A DNA stretch of 64,000 bases from Bdellovibrionaceae bacterium UBA1609 (GTDB lineage Bacteria > Bdellovibrionota > Bdellovibrionia > Bdellovibrionales > UBA1609): assembly GCA_002321895.1 (NCBI GenBank), contig DCMZ01000001.1, positions 62,001 through 126,000 on the forward strand, given 5' to 3'. Below, piece by piece: positions 29,324 to 39,100 of the stretch. The stretch's first letter is position 1. The number at the start of each line of letters is the position of its first letter. The notes beneath the pieces are model-generated. The model did no database searches, was not told where the DNA came from, and worked only from the letters and a program-made list of their open reading frames with translations. The position numbers were made by a program, and so were the translations under genes.

Positions 29324-31495
29324 ATGGAAACAATTTCTCTTAAAATTGAGGGGATGAGTTGTGCTAGTTGTGCTGGCACAATAGAGAAGGAAGTGGCATC
29401 ACTAGAAGGTGTGAAAAGTTCAAGCGTTAATTTCGCAGTTGAAACAGGACGATTTGAAGTTCATAACCTTAGCATTAGAGATAAAGTTATAGAAAAGATA
29501 AAATCTCTTGGTTACTCAGTAACAGGCGATGAAAAAGTAAGCAATGATGCAGAAAAGATTGATGAAAATTTTTATAAGTTTGTGATCTCAATTGTTCTGG
29601 CAGTGATGATATTCGCTCTGGCCATGTGGCCTTTAAAAGGATGGCCATCTAAGAGTATTAACTGGTATCTACAATTAGTCTTATGTGCCCCCATTTGGGG
29701 ATGGGTTGGAATAAAGTTTCAAAAGTCACTTCTTCATTTTCTTCGATCTGGTAAGTCTAATATGAATACTTTAATTGGGCTTGGAACTACAGCAGCATTT
29801 CTTTACAGTCTTTTTATAACAATATTCTCAGACTTTTCAATTCAAGCAGGACTTACTCAAAAAGTATATTTTGAGGCTGTTGGATTCATCATTTCATTCG
29901 TATATTTAGGTCAATACTTTGAAGAGAAAGCGAAGAGAAAGACTACTGAAGCCTTAAATTCTCTTTTTCAGTTAAGTTCTAAGAATGCAACGATTATAGT
30001 AAATGGTGATTTAAAAGAAGTTAAAATAGAAAATGTAAAAGTTGGTGACTTAATTAGAGTTAAACCTGGGGAGAAGTTTCCTGTTGATGGGAAAATTATC
30101 AAAGGTGAATCCGCAATTGACGAGTCAATGATTTCTGGAGAGCCAATTCCAGTATCTAAACAAAGTGGAGATCAGGTTTTTACAGGAACAATAAATGGTG
30201 ACAGCATTATTGAGTATAGAGCGACCAAAGTTGGAAATGATACTTTCTTGTCACAAATCATAAACTTTGTAGAGCAAGCACAAAACTCAAAACCTGAAAT
30301 TCAGAAATATGCCGATAAAATAAGCTCAGTTTTTACTCCCATAGTTATAGTAATCTCAATTATTACATTTCTAGTTTGGTTCTTTGCAGGGCCTTCGCCA
30401 ATTTGGGGAAATTCTGTTTCTAACTTTATAGCAGTCCTTGTAATTGCTTGTCCCTGTGCTTTAGGACTTGCAACGCCTACCGCTGTTGTTGTGGCAACGG
30501 GGCGCGCATCGTTAAAAGGTTTATTGATTGGCGGTGGAGATATTATTGAAAAGGCTGTTGGTATTGATACGATTATTTTCGATAAAACTGGAACTATTAC
30601 TGAAGGAAAGCCTTCTGTTATTGAAGTAAATATTAAAGATCATGATGATTCTATTTTAAAAGACGTTGCATCTATAGAACAATTCTCAGAGCATCCTCTT
30701 TCAAAAGCAATTGTTAAATATGCTAAAGAAAAAGGCTTAGCATTAAATGAACCAGATAGTTTTGAAATAGTTAAAGGTAAAGGCTTAAAAGCAGAAATAG
30801 ATGGAAAAGATTATCTTATAGGAAATGAAAAGCTGTTGAATGAAAATGGCGTAGTCCTTGACGAGAGTCTTACGTTAAAACAAGTTGGAAGTTTTGTTTT
30901 TATATCATTGAGTGGTAAACATATTGGTTCAATAATTATCGGTGACAAGATTAAAGTCTCTTCTAAAGAAACTATTAATCATCTAAAAAAGCGTGGAATT
31001 AAAACTTGGATGATTACAGGTGATAACGAAATCATTGCTGAATCTGTTTCTAAAGAGCTAGGTATAGACCATTTTATTGCAAATGCACTTCCTCTTGAAA
31101 AATCAACTCAGTTAGAAAAGCTACAAGCTGATGGGAAAATTGTCGCAATGGTTGGTGATGGAGTTAATGATGCTCCAGCTCTAGCAAAGGCAAATCTTTC
31201 TATGGCAATGGGAACTGGTACTGATGTGGCGATAAACGCTTCTGACGTGACAATTGTAAAAGGTGATCTATCAAAAGCATTAGAGTTTATAGAATTATCC
31301 GAAGGGACAATGAAGATTATTAAACAAAATCTTTTTCTCTCTATGATTTACAACACATTACTAATTCCAATTGCAGCAGGAGTTCTAGTTATCTTTGGTG
31401 GCCCAATGATGCCACCTGTATTAGCAAGTATAGCTATGGCCCTGAGTAGTATTTCTGTTGTTTCAAATAGCCTTAGAATTAAGAATTTGATATGA
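29324..31495 (+). CDS. copA: Copper-exporting P1B-type ATPase
   Basis: 723 aa from ATG 29324; the frame start at 29288 lies inside copZ. One N-terminal HMA domain (GMSCASCAGTIEKEV), eight predicted membrane helices, TGE-type loop (MISGEPIPV), the CPC transport motif (ACPCALGLATPTA), phosphorylation site FDKTGTITEG, SEHPLSKAIV (the HP locus) and hinge GDGVNDAPALAKAN. CPC with HMA indicates Cu(I)/Ag(I) export from the cytoplasm. It is in the same operon as copZ and csoR. Complete and apparently intact. Confidence 0.96.
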   Translation: METISLKIEGMSCASCAGTIEKEVASLEGVKSSSVNFAVETGRFEVHNLSIRDKVIEKIKSLGYSVTGDEKVSNDAEKIDENFYKFVISIVLAVMIFALAMWPLKGWPSKSINWYLQLVLCAPIWGWVGIKFQKSLLHFLRSGKSNMNTLIGLGTTAAFLYSLFITIFSDFSIQAGLTQKVYFEAVGFIISFVYLGQYFEEKAKRKTTEALNSLFQLSSKNATIIVNGDLKEVKIENVKVGDLIRVKPGEKFPVDGKIIKGESAIDESMISGEPIPVSKQSGDQVFTGTINGDSIIEYRATKVGNDTFLSQIINFVEQAQNSKPEIQKYADKISSVFTPIVIVISIITFLVWFFAGPSPIWGNSVSNFIAVLVIACPCALGLATPTAVVVATGRASLKGLLIGGGDIIEKAVGIDTIIFDKTGTITEGKPSVIEVNIKDHDDSILKDVASIEQFSEHPLSKAIVKYAKEKGLALNEPDSFEIVKGKGLKAEIDGKDYLIGNEKLLNENGVVLDESLTLKQVGSFVFISLSGKHIGSIIIGDKIKVSSKETINHLKKRGIKTWMITGDNEIIAESVSKELGIDHFIANALPLEKSTQLEKLQADGKIVAMVGDGVNDAPALAKANLSMAMGTGTDVAINASDVTIVKGDLSKALEFIELSEGTMKIIKQNLFLSMIYNTLLIPIAAGVLVIFGGPMMPPVLASIAMALSSISVVSNSLRIKNLI

Positions 31496-31528
31496 TTTTG
31501 GCAATTTCACAATTATAGGTTTTTAGTA

Positions 31529-31819
31529 ATGGCAAAAGATTTAAGAGGCGCAGACCACAAATCACACTTATCAAGAGTAAATAGAATTGAAGGTCAAGTT
31601 AGAGGCGTTAAAAATATGATTGAAGAGGAAAAGTATTGTGTTGATATACTGACTCAAATTAAGGCCATCAGAAGTGCCTTAAAAGGACTAGAACTACAAA
31701 TACTAGAAGGTCATGCCAATCATTGCTTAATGAACGCAGTTAGCTCTGGTTCTAAAAAAGAAGCTAAAGAAAAGATTAACGAGGTTATGGAGCTAATTAA
31801 AAAGTCTTCTAAATCTTAG
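31529..31819 (+). CDS. csoR: CsoR-family copper-sensing repressor
   Basis: 96 aa, all-helical DUF156 repressor: HLSRVNRIEGQVRGVKNMIEEEKYCVDILTQI. The Cu(I) ligands Cys37, His62 and Cys66 are spaced exactly as C36-H61-C65 of the Mycobacterium tuberculosis CsoR, so copper rather than nickel or formaldehyde specificity is expected. It probably represses its own operon through the site at 29074 and perhaps a second site at 32929. Its stop overlaps the convergent anti-sigma gene by 4 bp. Confidence 0.92.
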   Translation: MAKDLRGADHKSHLSRVNRIEGQVRGVKNMIEEEKYCVDILTQIKAIRSALKGLELQILEGHANHCLMNAVSSGSKKEAKEKINEVMELIKKSSKS

Positions 31820-32346
31820 TAATTGAATACTTCTTTTCTAATTAATCTGTTCAATTCAAAAATAACTAAGCCGCCAATAGTTGAGCCAGCAAGCCAGTAT
31901 GCTGCGAATGTTAAGTATATATCTGAGCCTAATAAGAAAAAAGTCGAAAGAGCAACTATTGATATGGAAGTATAGTATAAGAACCTTGATTCTTTAATTT
32001 TCCTAATTTCGCTAGATTTTAAAAGATAGGCCGCAAAAAGAGCACCACTACCCATAAAAATAGAACCGCATATGGCCATACAAATATTTTCTCCAAACTT
32101 GTGATGGAAGTAATGAAAAAGCTCAAAGTTATTAGTTAAGCTAAGGTTAAATTGTGGACAGAATGTAAGGGTTAAAAAGCCTATAAACGCTTGAACGGCG
32201 AGAAGCTTTGAAAACACAACTTTATGAGCTGGGTTTAAGTCTGCTTGAACAAAGCTCAATATTCTATCACTTAATTCCTCTGGAGGATTAACTCCCTTGG
32301 AGTTCATAAAATCTTGATAGTCTTTTTTATCATTAGGATCAATCAT
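31816..32346 (-). CDS. Membrane anti-sigma-like protein
   Basis: 176 aa, four to five membrane helices (LLAVQAFIGFLTLTFC; ICMAICGSIFMGSGALFAAYLL; FLYYTSISIVALSTFFLLG; AAYWLAGSTIGGLVIFEL) after a cytoplasmic segment (DRILSFVQADLNP) that could hold the sigma factor. Overlaps the ECF sigma gene by 4 bp, the standard sigma/anti-sigma arrangement. The His/Cys-containing loop HYFHHKFGENICMAIC might sense metal at the membrane. No named family; role inferred from position and topology. Confidence 0.7.
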   Translation of the reverse strand: MIDPNDKKDYQDFMNSKGVNPPEELSDRILSFVQADLNPAHKVVFSKLLAVQAFIGFLTLTFCPQFNLSLTNNFELFHYFHHKFGENICMAICGSIFMGSGALFAAYLLKSSEIRKIKESRFLYYTSISIVALSTFFLLGSDIYLTFAAYWLAGSTIGGLVIFELNRLIRKEVFNY

Positions 32347-32873
32347 GTTGTTTCTCCTAGTAATTTTGCTTTAAGCTTTTTGATTCCTCTTGAAACCAGC
32401 TTTCTTGAATTGGCCTCAGATGTATTAAGGGCCTTAGAGATTTCGATAAAATCTTCTTCGGAGTAATAACGAAGCTTCAGGGCCTGTTTTTCTTTTTCAG
32501 AGAGTGTCTTAATTGAATCAAGATCAATTTTGTCATTAAGTTCAGTTGGTTCTACGCTCAATTGATCTTCACTTAACTGGACAAACATAGCTTTATTCTT
32601 CTTGATTGAGTCAAGAAGCTCACTTCTACATATTGTGTATATCCACTTTAAAAGTGGGTGTTTGCTACTATATAGGTGTCGTGAATTATGGAACTTAACA
32701 AAAATACTTTGAAATATATCTTCGATTATATTCTTATCGGACAACCTTTTATCAAGGTAGCTATAAACTCGATCTTTATGTCGTAAATAAATAACTTCAA
32801 AGGCCATATTTTCACCGTTCTTATAAAGCTCCATGAGCTTTTCATCTTCTAAATGTGAAAATGGATTTCCCAT
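32343..32873 (-). CDS. ECF-type RNA polymerase sigma factor
   Basis: 176 aa with region 2 (FEVIYLRHKDRVYSYLDKRLSDKNIIEDIFQSIFVKFH) and region 4 (LSEKEKQALKLRYYSEEDFIEISKALNTSEANSRKLVSRGIKKL). Divergent from the copper efflux operon; identical -35/-10-like boxes face both ways in the intergenic region, so it likely drives itself and the efflux genes. Overlap with the anti-sigma gene indicates membrane-controlled release, presumably by periplasmic copper. Confidence 0.93.
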   Translation of the reverse strand: MGNPFSHLEDEKLMELYKNGENMAFEVIYLRHKDRVYSYLDKRLSDKNIIEDIFQSIFVKFHNSRHLYSSKHPLLKWIYTICRSELLDSIKKNKAMFVQLSEDQLSVEPTELNDKIDLDSIKTLSEKEKQALKLRYYSEEDFIEISKALNTSEANSRKLVSRGIKKLKAKLLGETT

Positions 32874-32884
32874 CCTCTACCTCT

Positions 32885-33019
32885 TATTACGACGAGCGTG
32901 CCTATTTTGTGACAAAAACTTTTCAAAAGTACCCCGCGGGGGTATAACTAACTAAAAATACTATAGTTTTATTAAAAAAGTAAGTTTTTTGTCACAAATC
33001 TGAAGCGGCACTCGTAATA
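32885..33019. promoter_or_regulatory. Divergent pair of matching ECF promoters
   Basis: Plus strand: GTCACAAA (32991-32998), 14 bp, CGTAATA (33013-33019). Minus strand: GTCACAAA (32913-32906), 14 bp, CGTAATA (32891-32885). Both -35 boxes are preceded by a T-run. The identical boxes with identical spacing serve the sigma gene and the efflux operon. Confidence 0.82.
32929..32946. promoter_or_regulatory. Second CsoR-like operator between the ECF promoters
   Basis: GTACCCCGCGGGGGTATA, a near-palindrome of the same type as the site before copZ. It lies upstream of both ECF promoters, suggesting that cytoplasmic copper sensing also bears on the efflux operon. Confidence 0.7.
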
Positions 33020-33049
33020 GGAAGTGAAGACTATTTAATTGGGGGATTT

Positions 33050-33535
33050 TTGAAGGTTCTACTATTACTTTTTATTCTTACGACCACGTTTCATGTATGG
33101 GGACATGGAGGTGAAGATCATTCTAAAGATGTTAAGCAGCCTAAAGTCGTAAAGGCAAATGCGGAAATAGAAGAAAAGTATATAAGAATAAATCAAGAAT
33201 ACTTAAAGACTGTGAAACCAATCTTTCAGAAGTCTTGTTTTGACTGTCATGGAAATACAACTGTCTACCCTTGGTATTATAAAATTCCCGGAGTAAAGCA
33301 GTTAATTGATAGTGATATAAAGGAGTCAAAGAAACATCTGGATTTCTCAAAAGATTTTCCATTTGTAAGCCATGAGACACCTATAAAAGACTTAGATGCT
33401 ATTGGTAAATCTATAAAGAATGATTCCATGCCACCATTTCGCTACCTCATTATGCATGGAGATAAAAAGCTAACTAAAGATGAAGTAAAACAGGTTGATA
33501 AATGGATAAGAGAATCAAAAGAGATGTTAAAATGA
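33050..33535 (+). CDS. Exported haem-binding-type (CxxCH) protein
   Basis: 161 aa from TTG 33050 (GGGGGA upstream). Signal peptide (VLLLLFILTTTFHVWG) followed by HGGEDHS, a putative metal site. One c-type haem motif FQKSCFDCHGN (about residue 63) with WYYKIPG and a C-terminal MPPFRYLIMHGDKKLT, typical of the small haem-binding domain family. It is first in the copper efflux operon and could act in periplasmic copper redox or electron transfer. Overlaps the next gene by 4 bp. Confidence 0.8.
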   Translation: MKVLLLLFILTTTFHVWGHGGEDHSKDVKQPKVVKANAEIEEKYIRINQEYLKTVKPIFQKSCFDCHGNTTVYPWYYKIPGVKQLIDSDIKESKKHLDFSKDFPFVSHETPIKDLDAIGKSIKNDSMPPFRYLIMHGDKKLTKDEVKQVDKWIRESKEMLK

Positions 33536-34731
33536 TGAAATATTTAGTTATTCTTTTCTTACTTAGCTCTGTAGAAGCTAGTGCTATTACCTTTGAGAAG
33601 GCCATAACAGTTTTGGGTACACACGAGAGTGTTGATTCAGTGAACTTTAAATCAAAAGCTTTAAGTGAAGAAGCTGAATTAAAAGGATCATGGGGTGACC
33701 CAAAGTTTAAAATTGCTGCCAAGAATTTTCCAAAGGATAGTTTGAAAGATGACCAAACTCCTATGACTGGAATTGAGTTTGGTGTTTCACAGAAAATTGC
33801 TTTAACGACAAAGTATGGAAATATTGAAGATGCATTTAAGTCTCTTTCAAATGCATATCAATTTGAAGCAGATGATAAGAAAGAAGCTCTCACTAAGGCT
33901 TTTTGGGAAATATTGATTATCAAAAGGAAAGTATCTGAAGAGCTAGAGATTTTAAAAGAGAACAACACATGGATTTCAAAAATCCTTAAAGTTAGTAAAA
34001 GATTATACTCTACAGGAAAAACATCTCAGCAAGCACTTCTTGATATTCAAATTAGAAAGTCTGAAATTGAAAGTGAGTTAAACAATAAGAAATACGAAAT
34101 ATCTCAAATAGACGATCGTTTAAAGTATTTAATAGGAACTTCTGATATTGAAGAGGCTTCTATTCCTTGGAAGTCTCTTAAAACAAATTCAGATAAATTA
34201 AAAGATAATAAAGAACTGAGCCTAAAAGAAAAGCTAAAGGCTAAAGATTTAGCTTTAACTGCTTCTAAGCAAAACTATATTCCAGATTTAACCGTATCTC
34301 TGGGGTACACAAAAAGATCAAACATTGATGGCAACGGAGACTTTGTTGGAGCTGCAATTAGCTTTCCTCTGCCTTTCTCTGGAGAAAAGTATTCTAAACA
34401 TGGGCAAGCGGTTCAAGAGAAGTATATGGCAGTTAAAAACTTTGAAAACTATAAGAGGCAAAAAAATAGAGACATTTCAGTACTCAGTAAAGAGATTGAT
34501 AAACTTTTAGGTGAATTGAGTATTTTAAAAGAGAAAACCATTAAGTTCGCTCGTAACTCAAGAGAAATAACTGCTAAGTCTTATGGCCTCGGTAACTCTA
34601 CTTATGTAGAGCTACTTCAAAGTGAACTTAAATTACAAAAAATTCTCATGCACAAAGTAATGCTCGAAGCAAAAAGAGATTTTAAAAGAGCAACATTAAA
34701 GTATGTTAAAGGAGAGTCCTTAAATGAATAA
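33532..34731 (+). CDS. Outer-membrane efflux protein (TolC/CusC-like)
   Basis: 399 aa; ATG at 33532 overlaps the previous stop, with a second ATG directly after. Signal peptide MMKYLVILFLLSSVEASA, long alpha-helical coiled segments and the repeated OEP pattern (ALSEEAELKGSW; LYSTGKTSQQALLDIQIRKSEIE; YGLGNSTYVELLQSELKLQK). Forms the outer-membrane exit duct for the RND pump encoded by the next two genes. No lipobox is seen. Family call firm. Confidence 0.88.
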   Translation: MMKYLVILFLLSSVEASAITFEKAITVLGTHESVDSVNFKSKALSEEAELKGSWGDPKFKIAAKNFPKDSLKDDQTPMTGIEFGVSQKIALTTKYGNIEDAFKSLSNAYQFEADDKKEALTKAFWEILIIKRKVSEELEILKENNTWISKILKVSKRLYSTGKTSQQALLDIQIRKSEIESELNNKKYEISQIDDRLKYLIGTSDIEEASIPWKSLKTNSDKLKDNKELSLKEKLKAKDLALTASKQNYIPDLTVSLGYTKRSNIDGNGDFVGAAISFPLPFSGEKYSKHGQAVQEKYMAVKNFENYKRQKNRDISVLSKEIDKLLGELSILKEKTIKFARNSREITAKSYGLGNSTYVELLQSELKLQKILMHKVMLEAKRDFKRATLKYVKGESLNE

Positions 34732-36112
34732 GTTAATCAGTATTATATTTTTAATGTTTCTCCTTGTTATAGGTGTTTCATGTCAAAAAGAAGGCTCTAG
34801 TGAATCAAGTAAAACTCACGAAGGGCATGAGCACTCTAAGACTAAGGTTTATTATACTTGCTCTATGCACCCACAGATTAAAGAAAAAGAAATGGGAAAA
34901 TGTCCAATATGTCATATGAATCTAACAAAGATTGAAGTTGACGATGAGGAAGATATTCAAGCGGCGACCGTAGTTCCTGAAAAAGATATTTGGCAATGTA
35001 AAGATTTTCCTGACGTGACAAGCGAAACTGAAGATGTTTGTCCTATGGATGGTACACCAATGGTCAAAAAACCAAAGGAAAATAAGGCCGCTAAGGTAGT
35101 CGCTAAAGTGAAACTAAGAAAAGCACAGTTAAAACATTTTGAGCCAGACTTCTTTCCTGTAACGACGATGAAGATGACTAAAAAAATTAGATTGCTTGGT
35201 TCTGTCCTCCAGTCTGAGGAAAAGGAAAGCAATATCCCTGCTCGTATTGGAGGGAGAGTTGAAAAGGTTTATGTTAAATCAACTGGTAGTATGGTTAAAG
35301 TTGGTGATCCTGTGATTGATTTATATAGCCCTAAACTAATTACTGCTGGAGAAGAATATTTACTAGCTCGAAAAAGTTATGCAAAAAGCAAAACTAAAGA
35401 ATTTAAAGATATGTTAGAGCAGAGTATTGAAAGACTCAAGCTTTGGGGAATCAAGAGGTTTCAATTTGAAAATTGGTATAAAAAAGGGAAGGTTCCAAGA
35501 CAAATTACAATCTATTCAAACGCAACAGGTATAGTTCGATCAAGAAATGCTACTGTTGGTAAATACTTTAAAGAGGGTCAAAACTTCTTTGAACTATCGG
35601 ACTTAGCAGATGTTTGGGTAGAGATGGATGTATATGAACATGATTCATCATTAATTAAGATCGGACAAAAAGTAGATTTAGAATTTACTGCTATTCCGGG
35701 GGAAAAACTTGTAGGTGAAATAGATTTTGTAAACCCTGTCCTAGATCAAAAATCAAGAACATTAAAGGTTAGAGCTACTATTGAAAATGCTTCAGGCAAG
35801 CTAAAGCCCGGAATGATCGCAAATGCAGTTTTAAATGTAGATATAGAAGGAATGCCTCTTGTTGTACCAAGAACGGCAGTGATTGATACCGGTAAAAGAA
35901 AAGTCGTCTGGGTCAAGGTTTCTGGTAAGAACTTTCAGGCAAAAACTGTTCATGCAGGATATGAATCTGAAGGTTACGTTGAAATTAAACATGGACTCAT
36001 GGAAGGTGAAGAAGTCGTGATTGAAGGAAACTTCTTACTTGATGCTCAAGCACAACTTTTTGGTGGCTACGAAGATATGAAAGAGCCTAAAACTTCAGGT
36101 CACAATCACTAA
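34724..36112 (+). CDS. CusB-like periplasmic adaptor with heavy-metal-binding domains
   Basis: 462 aa lipoprotein (LVIGVSCQKEG lipobox). Directly after come a His-rich stretch, a heavy-metal-binding domain YYTCSMHPQIKEKEMGKCPICHMNL, and a second degenerate one (QCKDFPDV ... CPMDGTPMV). Then the barrel-sandwich hybrid (RIGGRVEKVYVKSTGSMVKVGDP), hairpin, beta-barrel and membrane-proximal domain typical of RND adaptors. Metal-binding Cys/Met/His motifs mark a copper/silver pump. Overlaps the upstream OMP gene by 8 bp and is 9 bp before cusA. Confidence 0.92.
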   Translation: MNKLISIIFLMFLLVIGVSCQKEGSSESSKTHEGHEHSKTKVYYTCSMHPQIKEKEMGKCPICHMNLTKIEVDDEEDIQAATVVPEKDIWQCKDFPDVTSETEDVCPMDGTPMVKKPKENKAAKVVAKVKLRKAQLKHFEPDFFPVTTMKMTKKIRLLGSVLQSEEKESNIPARIGGRVEKVYVKSTGSMVKVGDPVIDLYSPKLITAGEEYLLARKSYAKSKTKEFKDMLEQSIERLKLWGIKRFQFENWYKKGKVPRQITIYSNATGIVRSRNATVGKYFKEGQNFFELSDLADVWVEMDVYEHDSSLIKIGQKVDLEFTAIPGEKLVGEIDFVNPVLDQKSRTLKVRATIENASGKLKPGMIANAVLNVDIEGMPLVVPRTAVIDTGKRKVVWVKVSGKNFQAKTVHAGYESEGYVEIKHGLMEGEEVVIEGNFLLDAQAQLFGGYEDMKEPKTSGHNH

Positions 36113-36121
36113 GGGCAAACT

Positions 36122-39100
36122 ATGATTCAGAATTTAATAGAATTATCTATTCGTAATCGTGCAGTTGTAGTTATAGGGTTTGTCTTTATAGCATTGCTGT
36201 CAATTTTCAGTCTTAAAACTGCTAGAATTGATGCGATACCGGATATTGGAGAAAATCAGCAAATTGTTTTTACCGAATGGGCCGGGAGATCACCTAAAGA
36301 TATAGAAGAACAGGTTACTTATCCTTTAAGTGTAATGATGCAAGGAATTCCTGGGGTTAAAAATATTCGTGCTACTTCTGCATTTGGCTTCTCAATTATT
36401 TATGTGATTTTTAAAGATGAGGTCGATTTTTATTGGAGTAGAAGCCGAGTCCTAGAGAAGTTATCAACAGCTTCATCTGAACTACCATCAGGCGTAACTC
36501 CTAATATGGGGCCAGATGCGACGGGTTTAGGACAAATATTTTGGTACACACTTGAAAATGAGAAAGGTACATCAAAGCCAAAGTCACTAGCAGAGCTTAG
36601 ATCAATACAAGATTTTTATGTACGCTATCTTCTTCAGGGAGTAGAGGGAGTAAGTGAAGTTGCTAGTATCGGTGGGTTTGTAAAAGAATATCAAATTGAT
36701 GTTGATCCTAATAAGCTATTTGCCTATGACGTTCATTTTTCTAAATTAATTAAATCAATTCAAAATAGTAATATTGATGTCGGTGCCGAAGTTGTTGAGG
36801 ATGGTGACAGAGAGTTTGTTGTTCGTGGAAAAGGCTTTTTTAAAAGTATATCTGATATTGAAAATGTTGTAGTTGCAGTTAAGAATAATTCACCTATAAG
36901 GGTAAAAGACTTAGCTAGTGTAAATATTGGGCCGGGATTTAGAAGAGGAGCACTTGATAAAAATGGTGTTGAGTCTGTTGGTGGCGTTGTTACCATGCGT
37001 TTTGGTGAAAACCCCAAAGAAGTCATTGATAATGTAAAAGAACGATTATCAGTTGTTGAAAAAGGACTTCCTAAAGGCGTTAAACTCGTACCTTTCTATG
37101 ATAGAACTGAAGTAATCGAAAGAACAATTGGAACAGTTTATTCCGCTCTTGGACAAGAGATTATAATAACTATTGTTGTAATTCTTTTATTCTTACTTCA
37201 CTTTAAATCGTCGATCTTAGTTTCTCTTACCCTACCTTTTGGGGTGGGAATTAGCTTTATTCTAATGAAGTTTTTAGGAATAGACTCAAATGTGATGAGC
37301 TTGTCTGGTCTTGTTATTGCCATTGGTTCAATGGTTGATATGGGCATTATTATGACTGAGAATATATATTCTCATCTGGCCCAAAATCCTAATGCATCCA
37401 AAAAAGATAGAATTGAAATCATCGTTAAATCAGCTCGTGAAGTTGGGCCTGCAATCCTGACTGCTGTTGCAACGACAATTGTTACATTCTTGCCAGTATT
37501 TGGACTAGAAGGAAGTGAAGGCAAGTTATTTGGACCACTTGCTTGGGCAAAAACACTCGCAATGTTTGGCTCTGTCGTTGTGGCAATTATCTTAGTTCCT
37601 GCATTATCAGCATATCTATTAAAAGGAGAGCTAAAACCAATTGAGAAAAACAAGGTAAGTCTTTTTATTGTTGAAAAATATAGACCAGCTTTAAATTGGA
37701 TGCTTGATAATAGAAAAATATTTGTTATTTTTCCTACAATTATTTTTATGCTTGGAATGTTTGGCTATTCAAAGCTAGGTAAAGAATTTATGCCCTCTCT
37801 AAATGAAGGTGAAATTCTTTATATGCCTGTAACAACTCCAGATGTGAGTATGACAAAGGCAAGAGAGCTTTTGGCCTATACTGATAAAAAACTGAAAGAA
37901 CATCCTCTTGTTGCTGACGCCATAGGAAAGCTAGGTAGAGCAAATACTGCAATTGATCCTGCTCCAGTGGCTATGTTTGAAACTGTCATTAAGCTTGTTC
38001 CTGAAGATGAGTGGCCTGATGGTGTATCTATTTATGACATTATGAGTGAGCTTGATGGAGAGCTTCAAGTACCGGGCCTTGTAAATGCTTGGTTGTTTCC
38101 AATCGAAAATAGAATTGCCATGATCTCCACAGGAATTAAAACACAAATTGGTATTAAGATATTCGGTGACGATCTAAAAACTCTCGAAAGTATTGCTTCC
38201 AAGATAGGTAAAGAAGTTGAGAAAGTTAAAGGGGCTTATGGAGTATATGCAGAACAGATCACAGGAAAGCCTTATATAGAGTTTGATATTGATCGAGTTG
38301 CTGCCAGCAGATACGGAATTAATACAGGAACAATAAATAAGATTCTTCAAACGGCTGTTGGAGGAATGACAATTGGGCAATTTTATGAAGGTCGAGAGCG
38401 ATACCCAATACGTGTAAGATACAAAAAGGAACTTAGAGACAGAATTGATGAGCTTAAAAAAGTTTTAGTACCCAGTCCTCTAGGACAACATATCCCACTA
38501 TCTGAATTAGCTGATATTCAAGTTGTTACTGGCCCTGCTGCAATACAATCAGAAAATGGAATGCTTAGATCACTTGTTCTTCTAAATGTTAAAGATAGAG
38601 ACTTGATAGGTTTTGTTGAGGAAGCGAAAGTACATATTGAAAAGAATGTTGAACTTCCTAAAGGATACTCAATTGTATGGGCAGGGCAATATGAGAGTCA
38701 GGTTCGCTCAAATAACAGGCTAATGATGTTGGTTCCTCTGGCATTAATGATAAATCTTGTTTTAATTTATTTTGGTATTAAAAACCTAAGAAACGCAGCA
38801 ATTATTTTCAGTGCTGTACCAATTGCCTTTTCTGGAGGCCTTATTTTACTTTGGATCGGTGGATTTAACACCTCGGTTGCGGTTTGGGTTGGATTCATTG
38901 CTCTATTTGGTATCGCTGTTGATGATGGCGTTGTGATGATGACATATCTTCAAGAGGCCATAAAAACTCATAAGCCTAAAGATTGGGGCGGTTTAAAAGA
39001 ATGTATTATAGAGGCCGGTTCAAGAAGAATTAGACCTCTTGTTATGACAACAACGACAACTGTTGTCGCCTTAATTCCAATTATGTGGTCAACAAGTACA

